NCBI GenBank assembly: GCA_021199395.1 | Contig: JAJQIE010000026.1 | Span: forward strand, 1 to 8,689 | DNA length: 8,689 bases | Source of the DNA: Lachnospiraceae bacterium | GTDB lineage: Bacteria; Bacillota; Clostridia; Lachnospirales; Lachnospiraceae | Direction of reading: 5' to 3' | Part shown: positions 6,787 through 8,689 of the stretch, piece after piece | Layout of the letters: each line of letters begins with the position of its first letter | Position numbering within the stretch: the first letter of the stretch is position 1 | Made by a program: the position numbers and the translations under genes | Notes under the pieces: generated by a model | The model's input: the letters and a program-made list of their open reading frames with translations, nothing else | Databases searched by the model: none | What the model was told of the DNA's origin: nothing

Positions 6787-6807
6787 CGTCACGCCCCGGA
6801 TAATAAG

Positions 6808-6867
6808 TATGGATAAAAGCCACAAAATTACTTGCAATCTGTATTGAAATTTTGTATGATATCCATA
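6808..6867 (+). promoter_or_regulatory. Inverted repeat bracketing the kinase promoter (possible operator pair)
   Basis: TATGGATA (6808-6815) and its exact reverse complement TATCCATA (6860-6867) flank the -35 and -10 boxes, with centres 52 bases apart, about five DNA turns. The right arm overlaps the expected transcription start. This would suit a looping or roadblocking repressor of a sugar operon, but eight-base arms could occur by chance. No known regulator consensus was recognised. Confidence 0.3.
6832..6860 (+). promoter_or_regulatory. Sigma-A promoter of the sugar kinase gene
   Basis: TTGCAA (6832-6837) and TATGAT (6855-6860) are separated by 17 bases, close to the TTGACA/TATAAT consensus. 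The predicted start near 6867 leaves a leader of about 60 bases to the ATG at 6929. AGGAGG (6915-6920) lies 8 bases before that ATG. The leader shows no clear riboswitch or terminator. Confidence 0.7.
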
Positions 6868-6928
6868 GCATTTCAGAAACGCGGGTGCATACTGTGTTTC
6901 AGTTACAAGAAAGCAGGAGGATGAGGTA

Positions 6929-8533
6929 ATGAGTTTTGATGCAGCAAAAGCAAAAAACACGATAGAGAATGGCAAAGCGATTCTCGGCATAGAATTTGGC
7001 TCCACACGGATCAAGGCGGTTCTGGTGGACGAGGCGAATCAGCCGATTGCTTCCGGCAGCCATGAGTGGGAGAACCAGCTTGTGAACGGCGTATGGACCT
7101 ATAGCCTGGAGGCGATCTGGGGTGGCTTGCAGGATTGCTACAGTGATCTGGTGGCGGATGTGAAGAAGCAGTATGACACGGAGCTTGAGAGCCTGGCGGC
7201 GATCGGCTTCAGTGCGATGATGCACGGCTACCTTGCGTTTGACAAAAATGATGAGCTCCTGGTTCCGTTCCGCACATGGAGAAACACGATCACAGAGCAG
7301 GCCGCGAAGGAGCTTTCTGCGCTGTTTGATTTTAACATTCCGCAGAGATGGAGCGTTGCGCATCTGTATCAGGCGATCCTGAACGGAGAAGAGCATGTGA
7401 AGGATGTTGCTTTCTTTACGACGCTGGCAGGCTACATTCACTGGCAGATGACCGGCCAGAAGGTGATCGGTATCGGAGATGCGTCCGGTATGTTCCCGAT
7501 CGACAGCGAGACCAGAGATTACAATAAGGGAATGATCGACAAATTTAATGAGCTGGTAGCGCCTAAGGGATATCCGTGGAAGCTTCAGGAGATTCTGCCC
7601 AAGGCTCTGCTCGCCGGTGAGGATGCGGGCGTTCTGACGGAAGAAGGCGCGAAGAAGCTGGATGTGTCCGGCAGGCTGAAAGCAGGGATTCCGATCTGTC
7701 CGCCGGAGGGCGACGCGGGGACCGGCATGGCAGCTACGAACAGCGTAGCGGTTCGCACCGGAAATGTATCTGCAGGTACCTCTGTATTTGCCATGATCGT
7801 ACTGGAAAAGGCGCTCTCCAAAGCATATCCGGAGATCGATATGGTGACGACGCCGACCGGAGACGCGGTGGCCATGGTTCACTGCAACAACTGCACTTCC
7901 GATCTGAACGCATGGGTAGGGCTGTTCCGTGAGTTTTCCGAGGCGTTTGGCGTGGAGGTGGATATGAACCGCCTGTTTGGCACGCTTTACAACAAAGCGC
8001 TTGAAGGCGATAAGGACTGCGGCGGCATAGTTGCGTACAATTATTTTGCGGGCGAGCCGGTGACCGGACTCAATGAGGGACGTCCGCTTATGGTTCGTAC
8101 ACCGGACGCGAAATTTAATCTCGCAAATTTCATGCGCGCGAATCTGTACGCTTCTCTCGCGACTCTGAAGATCGGACTGGATCTTCTGCTCAAAAATGAG
8201 GATGTACAGGTAGACCGTATCATGGGGCATGGCGGCCTGTTCAAGACAAAGGGCGTCGGACAGAGCATTCTCGCGGCGGCGATGAATTCACCGGTGTCCG
8301 TTATGGAGACTGCGGGAGAGGGCGGCGCATGGGGAATCGCAATCCTTGCTTCCTATCAGGTAAATAAAAAGGAAGGCGAGTCTCTGGATGCGTTCCTGAA
8401 CGAGAGCGTCTTTGCAGGAAACGCGGGTTCTGAGGTACAGCCGGATGCGGCGGATGTAGCCGGATTTGACGCGTATATTGAGAGCTACAAGGCCGGGATC
8501 GCGATTGAAAAAGCAGCGGTAGAGGCAATCTGA
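6929..8533 (+). CDS. FGGY-family carbohydrate kinase (ribulokinase/xylulokinase type)
   Basis: The 534-residue protein phosphorylates a pentulose or related sugar with ATP in the cytoplasm, by family. The N-terminal phosphate-binding motif is [16 protein letters not shown] (19-34), with Glu22 where most FGGY kinases have Asp. MMHGY (97-101) matches the Met-His substrate loop. EGDAGTGM (260-267) carries the likely catalytic base Asp262, and [10 protein letters not shown] (278-287) and [12 protein letters not shown] (433-444) are the second phosphate and adenosine motifs. Length and motifs fit the roughly 530-residue group that includes, as I recall, the C. acetobutylicum ribulokinase AraK, often annotated as xylulokinase, and Bacteroides pentose-operon kinases. 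The substrate is therefore L-ribulose or D-xylulose, not settled from sequence. It has its own promoter and RBS. No terminator follows and the window ends with an RBS-like stretch, so more genes of the same operon probably lie downstream. Confidence 0.92.
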   Translation: MSFDAAKAKNTIENGKAILGIEFGSTRIKAVLVDEANQPIASGSHEWENQLVNGVWTYSLEAIWGGLQDCYSDLVADVKKQYDTELESLAAIGFSAMMHGYLAFDKNDELLVPFRTWRNTITEQAAKELSALFDFNIPQRWSVAHLYQAILNGEEHVKDVAFFTTLAGYIHWQMTGQKVIGIGDASGMFPIDSETRDYNKGMIDKFNELVAPKGYPWKLQEILPKALLAGEDAGVLTEEGAKKLDVSGRLKAGIPICPPEGDAGTGMAATNSVAVRTGNVSAGTSVFAMIVLEKALSKAYPEIDMVTTPTGDAVAMVHCNNCTSDLNAWVGLFREFSEAFGVEVDMNRLFGTLYNKALEGDKDCGGIVAYNYFAGEPVTGLNEGRPLMVRTPDAKFNLANFMRANLYASLATLKIGLDLLLKNEDVQVDRIMGHGGLFKTKGVGQSILAAAMNSPVSVMETAGEGGAWGIAILASYQVNKKEGESLDAFLNESVFAGNAGSEVQPDAADVAGFDAYIESYKAGIAIEKAAVEAI

Positions 8534-8540
8534 AAAGACG

Positions 8541-8645
8541 GAATGGCGCAGGGCGGGATAAACAGAAAATCGCTCGAATGGCGCAGGGGCGGGATAAACA
8601 GAAAATCGCTCGAATGGCGCAGGGCGGGATAAACAGAAAATCGCT
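8541..8645 (+). repeat. Three tandem copies of a ~35-bp intergenic repeat
   Basis: Units at 8541-8575 (35 bases), 8576-8611 (36 bases, one extra G in the G-run) and 8612-8645 (34 bases, diverging at its last base) start GAATGGCGCAGG and end GAAAATCGCTC. They begin 7 bases after the kinase stop. I find no strong stem within a unit and no T-run, so this is not an evident terminator. The unequal lengths break any continuous reading frame. Its sequence is unrelated to the 78-bp element. Confidence 0.9.
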
Positions 8646-8673
8646 GAAAAACTGGAGAGACCAAGATAGCTTC

Positions 8674-8689
8674 AATTGGAAGGGAAAGG
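8674..8689 (+). promoter_or_regulatory. Possible RBS of a gene starting just past the window
   Basis: The last bases read TTGGAAGGGAAAGG, a purine-rich stretch that could be a Shine-Dalgarno sequence for a following gene in the kinase operon. No start codon is visible inside the window. Confidence 0.3.

Noticed and set aside
6773..6801. ATCCGG/CCGGAT inverted repeat and TGACGTCA palindrome at the end of the GTPase gene as a terminator
   Set aside because: The 6-bp stem with a 17-base loop has no following T-run. The palindrome overlaps the stop codon and may be chance.
6881..6897. CcpA cre site in the kinase leader
   Set aside because: The stretch around GAAACGCGGGTGCA has too many mismatches to the cre consensus.
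6899..8230. 443-codon minus-strand frame opposite the kinase
   Set aside because: The plus-strand frame has all FGGY motifs, a promoter and an RBS. The antisense frame shows no family similarity and is a shadow.
8541..8645. CRISPR array
   Set aside because: The ~35-bp units abut one another with no unique spacers, and no cas genes are present.

Overview
The window looks like chromosomal DNA from a gut-type Clostridia, most likely Lachnospiraceae. The reasons are a GroEL tail ending in an Asp-Met-Asp-Tyr motif, a Lon protease with a short N-terminus, a TetM-like translational GTPase fused to a YacP/Rae1-like NYN nuclease domain, strong AGGAGG-type ribosome binding sites, and a FGGY kinase of the type found in Firmicutes and Bacteroidetes pentose operons. 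Species cannot be named from the sequence alone. All genes are on the plus strand.

Layout. Positions 1-80 are the end of groEL, closed by a good rho-independent terminator (119-153). A possible 14-residue leader ORF (192-236) overlaps the start of lon (233-2590). Positions 2649-3377 hold an AT-rich, truncated C-terminal piece of a large serine recombinase, a scar of a lost mobile element. A promoter-like sequence (3409-3437) and a strong RBS precede a 1103-codon gene (3475-6786), the GTPase-NYN fusion. A second, better promoter (6832-6860), flanked by an inverted repeat, drives a 534-residue FGGY sugar kinase (6929-8533), possibly an L-ribulokinase of the AraK type or a xylulokinase. Three tandem copies of a ~35-bp repeat (8541-8645) follow, and the window ends just before a probable next gene.

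The main discovery candidate is a 78-bp (26-codon) repeat element that sits in frame inside two unrelated proteins. One diverged copy is in a loop of the Lon N-terminal domain (503-580). In the GTPase-NYN protein there are two full tandem copies preceded by a partial one (5834-6042) and a further full copy preceded by a short partial (6166-6264). Every clear copy is read in the same frame, with the core M-E-T-P-P ... E-N-A-x-R-x-S-G. Each full copy can form a hairpin, and the lon and GTPase versions differ at three stem pairs by compensatory changes. This resembles the logic of Rickettsia palindromic elements: a structured repeat that spreads into genes and is tolerated as a peptide insert. 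I do not know of a description of this element in Clostridia.

Functionally, groEL and lon are protein quality-control genes. The GTPase-NYN protein probably acts at the ribosome, with a nuclease domain tethered by linkers that have been lengthened by the repeat. The sugar kinase belongs to a separate, probably sugar-regulated transcription unit that continues beyond the window.
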